NCBI RefSeq assembly: GCF_900142015.1 | Contig: NZ_FQZN01000004.1 | Coordinates: forward strand, 186,001-250,000 | DNA: 64,000 bases | Direction of reading: 5' to 3' | Source: Bacteroides stercorirosoris | GTDB taxonomy: Bacteria; Bacteroidota; Bacteroidia; Bacteroidales; Bacteroidaceae | In this document: positions 51,501-59,039 of the stretch, piece after piece | Layout: each line of letters starts with the position of its first letter | Position numbering within the stretch: the first letter of the stretch is position 1 | Notes under the pieces: generated by a model | Databases searched by the model: none | The model's input: the letters and a program-made list of their open reading frames with translations, nothing else | Told to the model about the DNA's origin: nothing | Program-made: the position numbers and the translations under genes

Positions 51501-52689
51501 GGTGTTCTCCTTATCCAAATGTACTTTCGCTGATTTGTCTCCGGAACAGCAGACAGAATTAAAGGCATTGCCTGCGGATACCAAGTTTGCCTGTTTCTCC
51601 GTGGCAGATTCCGGCAAAGGCATTTCCGAAGATGAGGTAAAGAATATTTTCGCTCCTTTCTATCAGGGGGAAGATAATAACAAAGAGAATGTCGGTACGG
51701 GTATTGGATTGAGTTTGACACGTTCTATTGTGCATCTGCACGGGGGGGCTATTACCGTATCTCATAATCAGCCTACCGGTACGATTTTCGAAGTGTATAT
51801 TCCTATCAGCAGCAATGCGTATGATGCCAGCCAGTTGGTGGAGGAAGAAGACGGGCAGGTGGTGGAAGATGTGATTCCATCCGCTCATGAAATGCGTTTT
51901 GATATTGAAAAGAAATGGACGGTGCTTCTGGCGGAAGATAATGATGAGGTGCGGACATACGTCAAAGAATGTCTGGAACCCTACTTCTATGTGTTGGATG
52001 TGGATAATGGAAAATCGGCTTTGGATTTGGCTTTGGAGAAATATCCGGATTTGATACTGAGCGATATCATGATGCCTCAGATGGATGGACTGGAGCTGTG
52101 CTCGCGTGTGAAGCAGGACTTGCAGCTGGGGCATATTCCGGTGGTGCTGATGACTGCCAAGTCTATGGTGGTGCACATTAAGGAAGGATTCTCGGTAGGC
52201 GCCGATGATTATATTGTGAAGCCTTTCAGCATGGATGTGTTGATTTGCCGTATCAACAACCTTTTGGAGTCTCGTGAAAAGTTGAAGAAGCTGTACGGAA
52301 AGAAATTCTCGCCGGAGGCAATGGGTATTGAAATCGTTTCGGGTGACGACCGTTTTACCCAGAACTTCTTTGAGATTATCGAAAAGAATATCTCGAATCC
52401 TGAATTGGGGGTAGATTTACTGAGCCAGGAGTTAGGTCTGAGCCGTGCCAACCTGTACCGGAAACTGAAAGCGGTGACAGAACTCTCACCGACGGAGTTG
52501 ATACGTAATAAACGTCTGGAAATAGCGGCCAAACTTTTGTTGGAGTCCAGTTATACGGTTTCGGAAATATCTGTTTATACAGGTTTCAACAGTCATGCTT
52601 ATTTCACCAACTGTTTCAAGTCGTTTTATGGCTATTCACCTTCAGAATGGGTACAAAGGCATAATGAAAAGCGGGAAACTCCCAAGTAG
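48583..52689 (+). CDS. Hybrid two-component system regulator (HTCS), second copy
   Basis: The protein has 1368 residues with the same layout as the regulator at 27622: signal peptide, two-propeller periplasmic sensor (FIWFGTRNGLNRYDG, LWVGTARGLNKL, IWIGTFGGGIALY), Y_Y_Y domain, one membrane helix near 787-812, kinase with His845 in FSHELRTPL, ATPase (GTGIGLSLTRSIV), receiver with Asp1161 in LSDIMMP and AraC-type DNA-binding domain. The C-terminal third is strikingly close to the first HTCS (both have SMVVHIKEGF, KPFSMDVL, SRANLYRK and LSPTELIRNKRLE), while the sensors differ more. It probably activates the downstream lyase cluster. A terminator follows. Confidence 0.95.
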   Translation: MRKYICLLIVLLATLKISAQNNENFYFSNLNLKDGLSQISVLRIFQDTKGFIWFGTRNGLNRYDGSEFVIYKHDPKDSLSLSDNHIWALAEDNDRNLWVGTARGLNKLDLKTNRITPFVDERYGAFAKSEVRSLTVDSRNRLWVGTTKGLYLYIPAMDVFQRIDLNGKIKDEFISVIYETKHQQMLIGTSTKGLFVCDMNMKVQRQLTTRTQGLRLLGNSISTIYEDSNGTLWVGSGLSGLYRINFEKEEIVTYHKGNSILTSNSVRAISELHGMLLVGTFDGLYTIDLSTHSFWKHTDASLEKGNLSHFSIYSLFVDRSQTVWVGMYSGGVSYSSRFNNRFDFHDPATIFDALFGIYGCMIASPDGCLYMATEGRGLLDYNLGNRQYAYYPIDNASKLQYSQNIIKGLLLEGDVLWCGTNKGAIYHFNTCTKKYTLYYQLPRDMSIYSMLRDKDNSLWVVSSDSRMGVMRLSDKKEMQTHFPVNGGKDSCLFASSRCILKLRDGVVLIGSRNDGLIKYDLNKGEAVYYDTDEKEPNRLLNNYVTSIVRDSSGRIWIGTFGGGIALYDEEKGIIKTVTKEQGLIENDVCTIVEDNENNLWISASNGISKYNLKTEEFTNYNSLNGIGVYEFTPHSGLLLPNGEICFSGNNGFVTFNPQELQLNSYVPPVVFTKLVVNNHVIEPEDNTRILNSVLDDMEEIELAYNQNNISISYCALNFVFARQNQYATFLKGYDKDWNYIGNRREAYYTNLSPGTYVFEVKASNNDGVWSQQTRKIRITVHPPLWKTWYAYLFYAVAFVFIMTLIMYYISKKQKLERELQFKQKEKLQLEEFHQAKIRMFTNFSHELRTPLTLIIAPLQELVSMQEFSSSVRNKLTLIFSNAQRLLLLVNQLMDLRKNQEGKLKLNITKTDMNPFMQEIYYAFNHLAARKSIDFTFEKKEERLSAWFDKSIIEKVIFNLLSNAMKFTPDNGKVVFSLSKCTFADLSPEQQTELKALPADTKFACFSVADSGKGISEDEVKNIFAPFYQGEDNNKENVGTGIGLSLTRSIVHLHGGAITVSHNQPTGTIFEVYIPISSNAYDASQLVEEEDGQVVEDVIPSAHEMRFDIEKKWTVLLAEDNDEVRTYVKECLEPYFYVLDVDNGKSALDLALEKYPDLILSDIMMPQMDGLELCSRVKQDLQLGHIPVVLMTAKSMVVHIKEGFSVGADDYIVKPFSMDVLICRINNLLESREKLKKLYGKKFSPEAMGIEIVSGDDRFTQNFFEIIEKNISNPELGVDLLSQELGLSRANLYRKLKAVTELSPTELIRNKRLEIAAKLLLESSYTVSEISVYTGFNSHAYFTNCFKSFYGYSPSEWVQRHNEKRETPK

Positions 52690-52747
52690 TTTCTGTTTTA
52701 TATACTGCTTGGAATAGAATTCCAAATGAATAAGACAATATTGAAAG

Positions 52748-52787
52748 TTGCGCTAAGATAAATCGCCTATCTTAGCGCAATCTTTTT
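52748..52787 (+). terminator. Rho-independent terminator after the second HTCS gene
   Basis: TTGCGCTAAGATA (52748-52760) pairs perfectly with TATCTTAGCGCAA (52768-52780) around AATCGCC, followed by TCTTTTTAT. It isolates the regulator transcript from the GH88 operon, which must have its own promoter in the next 50 bases; none was clear. Confidence 0.9.
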
Positions 52788-52836
52788 ATAGAGAGATTGT
52801 ATAAAACCAATATAAACATTAGTGAAAGTAACTATT

Positions 52837-54060
52837 ATGAAATTTAAAACAGGATTAGTATCGTTATTGGTCGTATGTGGAGCATGTAGCCAAGCGACAA
52901 AAGAAGTAGATGTCGTAAAAGACAGTTTTGATTTTGCCGGACAGCAGTTGAAATATGCGTTTACGCAGGTAGACTCTGCCAAAGCCAGCATGCCGGAAGA
53001 GCAGTTGAAGAAAAAGCCTGTTTCTCCCCGTACGATAGAGGATGACGGAACTCTGCGCCTGGTGGCATCGAGAGATTGGACCAGTGGTTTCTTCCCCGGT
53101 GAATTATGGTATATGTATGAATATACGCAGGATGATTTCTGGAAGAAGCAGGCACAGGAATTCACTGCCAATATAGAAAATCAGAAGACCAATGGTGGCA
53201 CACACGATATGGGATTCAAAATGTATTGTAGCTTTGGTAATGGCTACCGTCTGACTCATGATGCAACTTATAAGGATATTCTGTTGGAATCTGCCGCAAC
53301 GTTAATCACTCGCTATAAACCGACTATCGGTTGCATCCGTTCGTGGGATCATAGCCGTGATAAGTGGCAATGCCCGGTTATCATTGACAATATGATGAAT
53401 CTTGAATTGTTGTATTGGGCATTTAAGGAAACGGGTGATTCGGTATACTACAACATTGCAAATACGCATGCCCGCACTACGATGAAGAACCATTTCCGTG
53501 ATAACTACAGTTCTTATCATGTGGTGGATTATGATACGATTACCGGAGAAGTGCTTCATAAACATACACATCAGGGATATAATCATGAGTCGGCTTGGTC
53601 GAGAGGGCAGGCATGGGGATTGTATGGCTATACCATGTGTTACCGTGAAACGAAGTTGCCCGAATTCTTATCGCAGGCTGAAAATATAGCTAATTACATT
53701 TTCACCAATCCTACCATGCCGGAAGATATGGTGGCTTACTGGGACTTTGACGCTCCGGGCATCCCGAATGAACCTCGTGATGCTTCTGCCGCTGCGGTAA
53801 TGGCTTGTGCCATGTACGAACTGTCTATGTATAATACGGAGAAATCGGCGCAATATAAGAAATGGGCGGATACTATTGTTGAAAGTTTAAGTAAGAATTA
53901 TCGTGCCCGTTTGGAAGGTGACCGTGGCTTCCTGCTGCTGCACAGTACCGGCGCACATAATTTTGAAAGAGATGTGCCTTTGGTTTATGCTGACTATTAC
54001 TTCCTGGAGGCTTTGCTTAAGAAAGCTAAACTTGAGAAGGAAGGTACGGCTATTTTGTAA
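52837..54060 (+). CDS. GH88 unsaturated glucuronyl hydrolase
   Basis: The protein has 407 residues from ATG 52837 (an in-frame GTG lies at 52822). The N-terminus looks like a lipoprotein signal (VVCGAC, Cys17). Motifs of GH88 are SRDWTSGFFPGELWYMYE, IGCIRSWDHSRDKWQCPVIIDNMMNLELLYW with catalytic Asp184, HKHTHQGYNHESAWSRGQAWGLYG, and YWDFDAPGIPNEPRDASAAA. The enzyme hydrates the enol ether of delta-4,5-unsaturated glucuronic or galacturonic residues made by lyases, from glycosaminoglycan, xanthan-type or other acidic oligosaccharides. It is the first gene of a tight operon with GH2, a lyase, GH105 and PL8. Confidence 0.94.
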   Translation: MKFKTGLVSLLVVCGACSQATKEVDVVKDSFDFAGQQLKYAFTQVDSAKASMPEEQLKKKPVSPRTIEDDGTLRLVASRDWTSGFFPGELWYMYEYTQDDFWKKQAQEFTANIENQKTNGGTHDMGFKMYCSFGNGYRLTHDATYKDILLESAATLITRYKPTIGCIRSWDHSRDKWQCPVIIDNMMNLELLYWAFKETGDSVYYNIANTHARTTMKNHFRDNYSSYHVVDYDTITGEVLHKHTHQGYNHESAWSRGQAWGLYGYTMCYRETKLPEFLSQAENIANYIFTNPTMPEDMVAYWDFDAPGIPNEPRDASAAAVMACAMYELSMYNTEKSAQYKKWADTIVESLSKNYRARLEGDRGFLLLHSTGAHNFERDVPLVYADYYFLEALLKKAKLEKEGTAIL

Positions 54061-54080
54061 ACCATGAAAAACCAATAGGC

Positions 54081-56525
54081 ATGAAACGTTTTATTTTATT
54101 GTTGGTGATAGCTTGTTTCGTTGCAGGTACTTTCCAGGCGAAAGTACCTGTAGCGGATAATAAGATTCGGTTGACGGATAATTGGGAATTCCTCCGTCAG
54201 GATGTAGGGAACATCTGGGAACTGGTTCGCCCCGTGAAGAAAGGACAGCCGGAAGAACAGCCTATATGGACAAAGGTTACTCTGCCCCACTGTTTTAATG
54301 CGGAGGATGCAGTTGACCCGGACTTGAATTATTATCAGGGGCCGGGTTGGTATAAGACTCGTCTGAAACTGAATAATCCATACTCCAACGGACGGATTAT
54401 TCTGGAATTTGAGGGAGCAGGCCAGAAAACGGATGTATATATCTACATGACTAAAGTTGGTAGCCATATCGGTGGATATGACAGTTGGAACGTGGACATA
54501 ACGGATGCGGTGCAGGCATTTCTTTCGAGTAAGGAGGCTGAACGCTTTGGAGGTGAAGTACCTTTGAGCATTCGTTGTGACAATACGCGGGATGCCGAAA
54601 TGATTCCTTCGGATTTGTCGGACTTCAATTTGTATGGCGGAATTTACCGCTATCTGAATCTGGTGTACTTGCCGGAAGTGTCCGTTGCTTCCCTTCGGGT
54701 GGAGCCGGTGCTGGATGCCAAGATGAAGAAAGGTGCGTTAAAAGTATCCGGTACGTTTTATAATCCTGCTGACGTGCGTGAGGCATCGGTAGAGGTAACT
54801 GTGAGAAATGCTAAAGGGGACGTGGTATCCACGCGGACTCTTGATAAAATAACTCCATTGGGGGATTTAGCCCTCTTGGACGTTCAAATGGATAAACCCC
54901 AGCTTTGGGATGTGGACAATCCTGCATTATATACTTGCGAAGTTACTGTAACGTCCAACGGACAGAAAATGACAGCAAGTGAACGTTTCGGTTTCCGTTC
55001 GTTTGAATTCATCGAAAAAGGCCCTTTCATGCTGAATGGAAGACGTCTGCTGCTGAGAGGTACGCACCGGCATGAAGATCATGCAGGCGTGGCTGCTGCC
55101 ATGACTGAGGAGCAAATGATACAGGAAATGAAGATGATGAAGGAGATGGGAGTGAATTTCATTCGTCTGGGACATTATCAGCAGTCTGAAATCATTCTGA
55201 ATCTCTGTGATGAACTGGGCATTCTGGTCTGGGAGGAAATTCCCTGGTGTCGTGGCGGAGTCGGTGATGAGAACTATCGCGGGCAGGCTAAAAGGATGCT
55301 GACGAATATGATTACTCAACACTATAATCATCCTTCGGTGATTATATGGGGATTAGGCAATGAAAACGACTGGCCGAATGATTTTCCTGAGTTTGAACAG
55401 CGTGAAATACGGAGTCTGATGAGTGAACTGAATACTTTGTCCCACCATCTTGATGCTGGACGTAAGACGGCTATCCGCCGTTGCGCTTTCTGTAGTGATA
55501 TTGTAGATGTATATTCTCCTTCTATCTGGTCGGGTTGGTATCGCGGTGTCTATACGGATTATCAGAAAATGTCCAGGGAAGAGATGGAAAAAGTGAAACA
55601 TTTTTTGCATGTAGAGTGGGGCGGGGATAGTCATGCAGGGCGTCACGCAGAGGCTACCGCTCCTATACGCAAAGAAGGAGAAAGTGATGGGGATGCTGCT
55701 CTGAACGGTTCGGCTTTGGTATTGAAGAAGGGGGATTGGTCGGAAAGTTATATTGTGAAACTGATAGACTGGCATCTGAAGGAACAGGAAACAATGCCGT
55801 GGCTGACAGGTGCCGCTTACTGGCCGTTTAAAGATTTTTCCACTCCGGTGCGTCCGGATAATCCAGTGCCGTATATGAATCAGAAAGGAGTGGTAGAACG
55901 GGACTTTACAAAGAAAGAAAGCTATTATGTGTTCCAATCTTACTGGACACAAAAGCCGATGCTTCATATCTACGGACATAGTTGGCCCGTAAGATGGGGA
56001 GATGCTGATGAAGAAAAAGAAATTCTGGTCTATTCAAATTGTCCGGCAGTGGAATTGTTTGTGAATGGGCAAAGCCAGGGAGTGCGTAAGCGTAATAGCC
56101 AGGATTTTCCTGCTGCCGGTTTGCGATGGAATGTAAAACTTGTCAAAGGTCAGAATGCGCTTCGTGCCGTGTCTGTAGGTAAAGAGGCTCTTTCGGATGA
56201 ATTGAGTTTTGAATATCAGACCGAGAAATGGGGAAAGGAACATGCGTTCAAAGTAACTTCTACACCCCGCGAAGACGGCACTGTTGAAATAGAGGCACAA
56301 TTGGTAGATGCCAATGGCGTCAGATGCCTTGATTCCAGGATTTTTGTGTATTTCGATATTGCCGGTGACGGGGAATTGATACAGAATCAGGGAACTGTAA
56401 CAGGCTCGCGTAAGGTACAGGCACGCAACGGACGGGCACAGATTCGGGTCCGGACACAAAACGGCACTTCGTGTGTGGCGGTGAAAGCTGATAAGGTCAG
56501 AACTTCATTTATAACGGTACAGTAA
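54081..56525 (+). CDS. GH2-family beta-glycosidase
   Basis: The protein has 814 residues with a signal peptide ending FQAK. A sugar-binding jelly roll (about 30-210, YYQGPGWYKTRL, NLYGGIYR), an Ig-like domain, and a barrel from about 310 (RLLLRGTHRHEDHAG) are in GH2 order. The acid/base is Glu428 in WGLGNEND and the nucleophile Glu512 in HVEWGGDSH. A C-terminal Ig-type domain (EILVYSNCPAVELFVNGQSQG) and another beta module follow. The family includes beta-galactosidases, beta-glucuronidases and beta-mannosidases; exact sugar unresolved. It starts 20 bases after GH88. Confidence 0.92.
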   Translation: MKRFILLLVIACFVAGTFQAKVPVADNKIRLTDNWEFLRQDVGNIWELVRPVKKGQPEEQPIWTKVTLPHCFNAEDAVDPDLNYYQGPGWYKTRLKLNNPYSNGRIILEFEGAGQKTDVYIYMTKVGSHIGGYDSWNVDITDAVQAFLSSKEAERFGGEVPLSIRCDNTRDAEMIPSDLSDFNLYGGIYRYLNLVYLPEVSVASLRVEPVLDAKMKKGALKVSGTFYNPADVREASVEVTVRNAKGDVVSTRTLDKITPLGDLALLDVQMDKPQLWDVDNPALYTCEVTVTSNGQKMTASERFGFRSFEFIEKGPFMLNGRRLLLRGTHRHEDHAGVAAAMTEEQMIQEMKMMKEMGVNFIRLGHYQQSEIILNLCDELGILVWEEIPWCRGGVGDENYRGQAKRMLTNMITQHYNHPSVIIWGLGNENDWPNDFPEFEQREIRSLMSELNTLSHHLDAGRKTAIRRCAFCSDIVDVYSPSIWSGWYRGVYTDYQKMSREEMEKVKHFLHVEWGGDSHAGRHAEATAPIRKEGESDGDAALNGSALVLKKGDWSESYIVKLIDWHLKEQETMPWLTGAAYWPFKDFSTPVRPDNPVPYMNQKGVVERDFTKKESYYVFQSYWTQKPMLHIYGHSWPVRWGDADEEKEILVYSNCPAVELFVNGQSQGVRKRNSQDFPAAGLRWNVKLVKGQNALRAVSVGKEALSDELSFEYQTEKWGKEHAFKVTSTPREDGTVEIEAQLVDANGVRCLDSRIFVYFDIAGDGELIQNQGTVTGSRKVQARNGRAQIRVRTQNGTSCVAVKADKVRTSFITVQ

Positions 56526-56529
56526 AATT

Positions 56530-57696
56530 ATGAAAAAGGTAGGCGTTTTATTTTTAGGGATATGTGCTTTACTGGTTGTTTCGTGTACATCGGACAAAGG
56601 TGGTAAGGACTATGTGAAGAGTGTTTTGAAACAAGGGATACTGGAACGTGCTGCTGCGAATCTGAAGGAAGAACCGGTAACGGTTACTGCTTTCATAGCA
56701 GAGCGTAGTGCGGGAGATGTACACGACTTCTATTCGGAGGGTGATTATTGGTGGCCGGATACGCTGAATCCTGATGGACCTTATATCCGTCGGGATGGTC
56801 AGACTAATCCGGATAATTTTGTGGCTCATCGTCATGCAATGATACGTTTCAGTTCGATTGTGGGTAATCTGACTTCCGCATATTTGCTGGTGCAGGATGA
56901 GAAATATGTAGATGCAGTACTGGCACACGTGCGTGCCTGGTTTGTGAATGAGCCGACGCGGATGAATCCTAATTTGCTGTATGCACAGGCTATTAAGGGA
57001 ATCACCACTGGCCGGGGTATCGGTATTATTGATACGATACATCTTATGGAAGTGGCCCAGTCTTTATATCAGTTGGAAAAACTGGGAGTGCTTTCTGAAA
57101 ATGATATAAAGTCTACCAAACGCTGGTTTGCCGATTATCTGAAATGGATGTCCACACACCAATATGGCATAGACGAGATGAACGCAAAGAATAATCATGG
57201 TACCTGCTGGGTGATGCAGGCCGCTGTGTTTGCCCGTTATGTAGGTGATAAGGACATGCTGGATTACTGTAAGAAGCGTTATAAGGAAATATTATTGCCT
57301 AAACAGATGGCTGAGGACGGCAGTTTTCCTTTAGAAACTGCGCGTACAAAACCTTATGGTTATTCTCTTTTTAATCTGGATGCAATGGCAACGATATGTC
57401 AGACACTCTCGGATAAAAATGATAATTTATGGACTTATACGGCAGAGGGAAGCAAGAATATGGAAAAAGGTATTAATTTTGTCTATCCTTATGTGCTTGA
57501 TAAAGAAAGCTGGATTTATCCGAAAGATGTGATGTACTGGGATGAATGGCCGGTAGCCCATCCTTTCCTGTTGTTCGGAGCTTTGCAAACGAATAATGAA
57601 AACTGGTTGTCTACGTGGGCTCATCTGGAACATTTTCCGGTGACGGATGAAGTGGTGCGTAATCTGCCTGTACGTAATCCATTGATTTGGATATAG
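56530..57696 (+). CDS. Alginate-lyase-superfamily polysaccharide lyase (PL5/PL38-type), lipoprotein
   Basis: The protein has 388 residues with an SPII signal ending VVSC (Cys19). It is all-helical after the anchor. Characteristic stretches are DFYSEGDYWWPD, RRDGQTNPDNFVAHR, NNHGTCWVMQ with His223, and Arg272 followed by Tyr276/Tyr278 in ARTKPYGYSLFNL. Asn-His, Arg and Tyr are the catalytic set of PL5-type mannuronate lyases, and the same fold occurs in PL38, which acts on glucuronan or alginate. It cleaves by beta-elimination and would create the unsaturated ends that the GH88 and GH105 neighbours remove. It lies 4 bases after GH2. Confidence 0.82.
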   Translation: MKKVGVLFLGICALLVVSCTSDKGGKDYVKSVLKQGILERAAANLKEEPVTVTAFIAERSAGDVHDFYSEGDYWWPDTLNPDGPYIRRDGQTNPDNFVAHRHAMIRFSSIVGNLTSAYLLVQDEKYVDAVLAHVRAWFVNEPTRMNPNLLYAQAIKGITTGRGIGIIDTIHLMEVAQSLYQLEKLGVLSENDIKSTKRWFADYLKWMSTHQYGIDEMNAKNNHGTCWVMQAAVFARYVGDKDMLDYCKKRYKEILLPKQMAEDGSFPLETARTKPYGYSLFNLDAMATICQTLSDKNDNLWTYTAEGSKNMEKGINFVYPYVLDKESWIYPKDVMYWDEWPVAHPFLLFGALQTNNENWLSTWAHLEHFPVTDEVVRNLPVRNPLIWI

Positions 57697-57725
57697 AAAC
57701 ACATAATTGGCTTTATATTTAAACT

Positions 57726-59033
57726 ATGAAACAGATTCGGAAGATAATAGCGGGAGTTTATGTACTGTGTGGGTTGGGCACGGTATTTCCTGCAATGGCA
57801 CAAAACAGGGAAATGAATCAGCGTACTACGGGTATGGTGGTGGAAGGGGAGGTCACGATGTTGGTTACTCAGGAAACCACTACCCGTTATCGGCGGACTA
57901 CTTCTCAGGGTGTGCCTGGTGCAAAATTAGAATATACCCCCGGAATTACTCCGGAACGACTGGCACTTCCTTTGTCTGAGACGGTGATGGCAAGATATCC
58001 GGATTACCGGATGGCTTACTGGAAAGATTATACCTATGTGCAGGGATATATGTTTGAGGCAATGGACCGTCTGGGACAATTGACCGGCGATGGCAAATAT
58101 CAGGAGTACATGAAAGAGTATATAAATCATTTCGTAGATGGAGATGGAAATTACAAAGGGGGCGGATTGACCAATCTTGATAATTTCATGACCGGTTCAG
58201 CGTTTTGTACTCTGTATGGGCGTACTGGTGATGAAAAATATAAGAAGGCGGCCTTACAGATATTGAAAGCTGTTGATAAGTATCCCAGTTCGGACGGACA
58301 GTTCTGGCATGGGAACCGTAGTCCTAATATGTGGATTGACGGTGTATTTATGATGCAGATGTTCCTGATACGTTGTGCGCAATATGTGGGGGAAGCAGAC
58401 TATTGCTATGATGTGACATGCAGGAATATTATCGCTGCCGCCCGCCACTTGCAACGTCAGGATGGGTTAATATTGCATGCCTGGACCACAGAACCGGAAA
58501 AAGCAGTGTGGGCAGATAAATCTACGGGACTTTCGCCGGAGGTATGGAGTGAAGGAATGGGATGGTATGCTTTGGTGGTTCCGGAACTGCTTGCTTTGTT
58601 ACCCAAGACACATCAGAACTATCAGCAGGTGCTTGATATTTATTTGAAAATGTGTAAAGGACTGAAAGAGGTGCAGGATAAGAAAACCGGTGGCTGGTTC
58701 ATGGTGGTGGATAAAGGAGATAATCCCCTGAATTTTATTGATCCGTCCGGAACTGCGATGTTTGTATATTCCATTCAGCGTGGTGTTCAATTAGGTTTAC
58801 TGAAAGCTAAAGAGTATGCTCCGGTTGCCGAAAGGGGATATAAGAGCTTGTTTCCTTTTATACAGGTGAATGAAAGAGGTTTGCTGGATGTGATAGGTGC
58901 GTGTGACGGTGTAGTGATTAAGAAGAATTTTGTAGAATATGTTACTGTTCCCAAAATCTTGAATGCGAAAGAGGCAGTTGCCGGTATATTGTGGGCTTCT
59001 GTTATTATGGAAACGGAACAATTGAAAAAATAA
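57726..59033 (+). CDS. GH105/GH88-type unsaturated uronyl hydrolase, second copy
   Basis: The protein has 435 residues with a signal peptide ending AMAQ. Residues 26-75 form an unusual Thr/Arg-rich extension (MNQRTTGMVVEGEVTM, TTTRYRRTTSQG) before the barrel. GH105 motifs follow: NMWIDGVFMMQMF with catalytic Asp205, GLILHAW, SPEVWSEGMGWYALVVPELL, and IDPSGTAMFVY. It resembles the GH105 at 47343 only in motifs, so the two are not a recent duplicate. It starts 29 bases after the lyase and 6 before PL8. It probably acts on lyase products of a different linkage. Confidence 0.88.
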   Translation: MKQIRKIIAGVYVLCGLGTVFPAMAQNREMNQRTTGMVVEGEVTMLVTQETTTRYRRTTSQGVPGAKLEYTPGITPERLALPLSETVMARYPDYRMAYWKDYTYVQGYMFEAMDRLGQLTGDGKYQEYMKEYINHFVDGDGNYKGGGLTNLDNFMTGSAFCTLYGRTGDEKYKKAALQILKAVDKYPSSDGQFWHGNRSPNMWIDGVFMMQMFLIRCAQYVGEADYCYDVTCRNIIAAARHLQRQDGLILHAWTTEPEKAVWADKSTGLSPEVWSEGMGWYALVVPELLALLPKTHQNYQQVLDIYLKMCKGLKEVQDKKTGGWFMVVDKGDNPLNFIDPSGTAMFVYSIQRGVQLGLLKAKEYAPVAERGYKSLFPFIQVNERGLLDVIGACDGVVIKKNFVEYVTVPKILNAKEAVAGILWASVIMETEQLKK

Positions 59034-59039
59034 ATAAGA

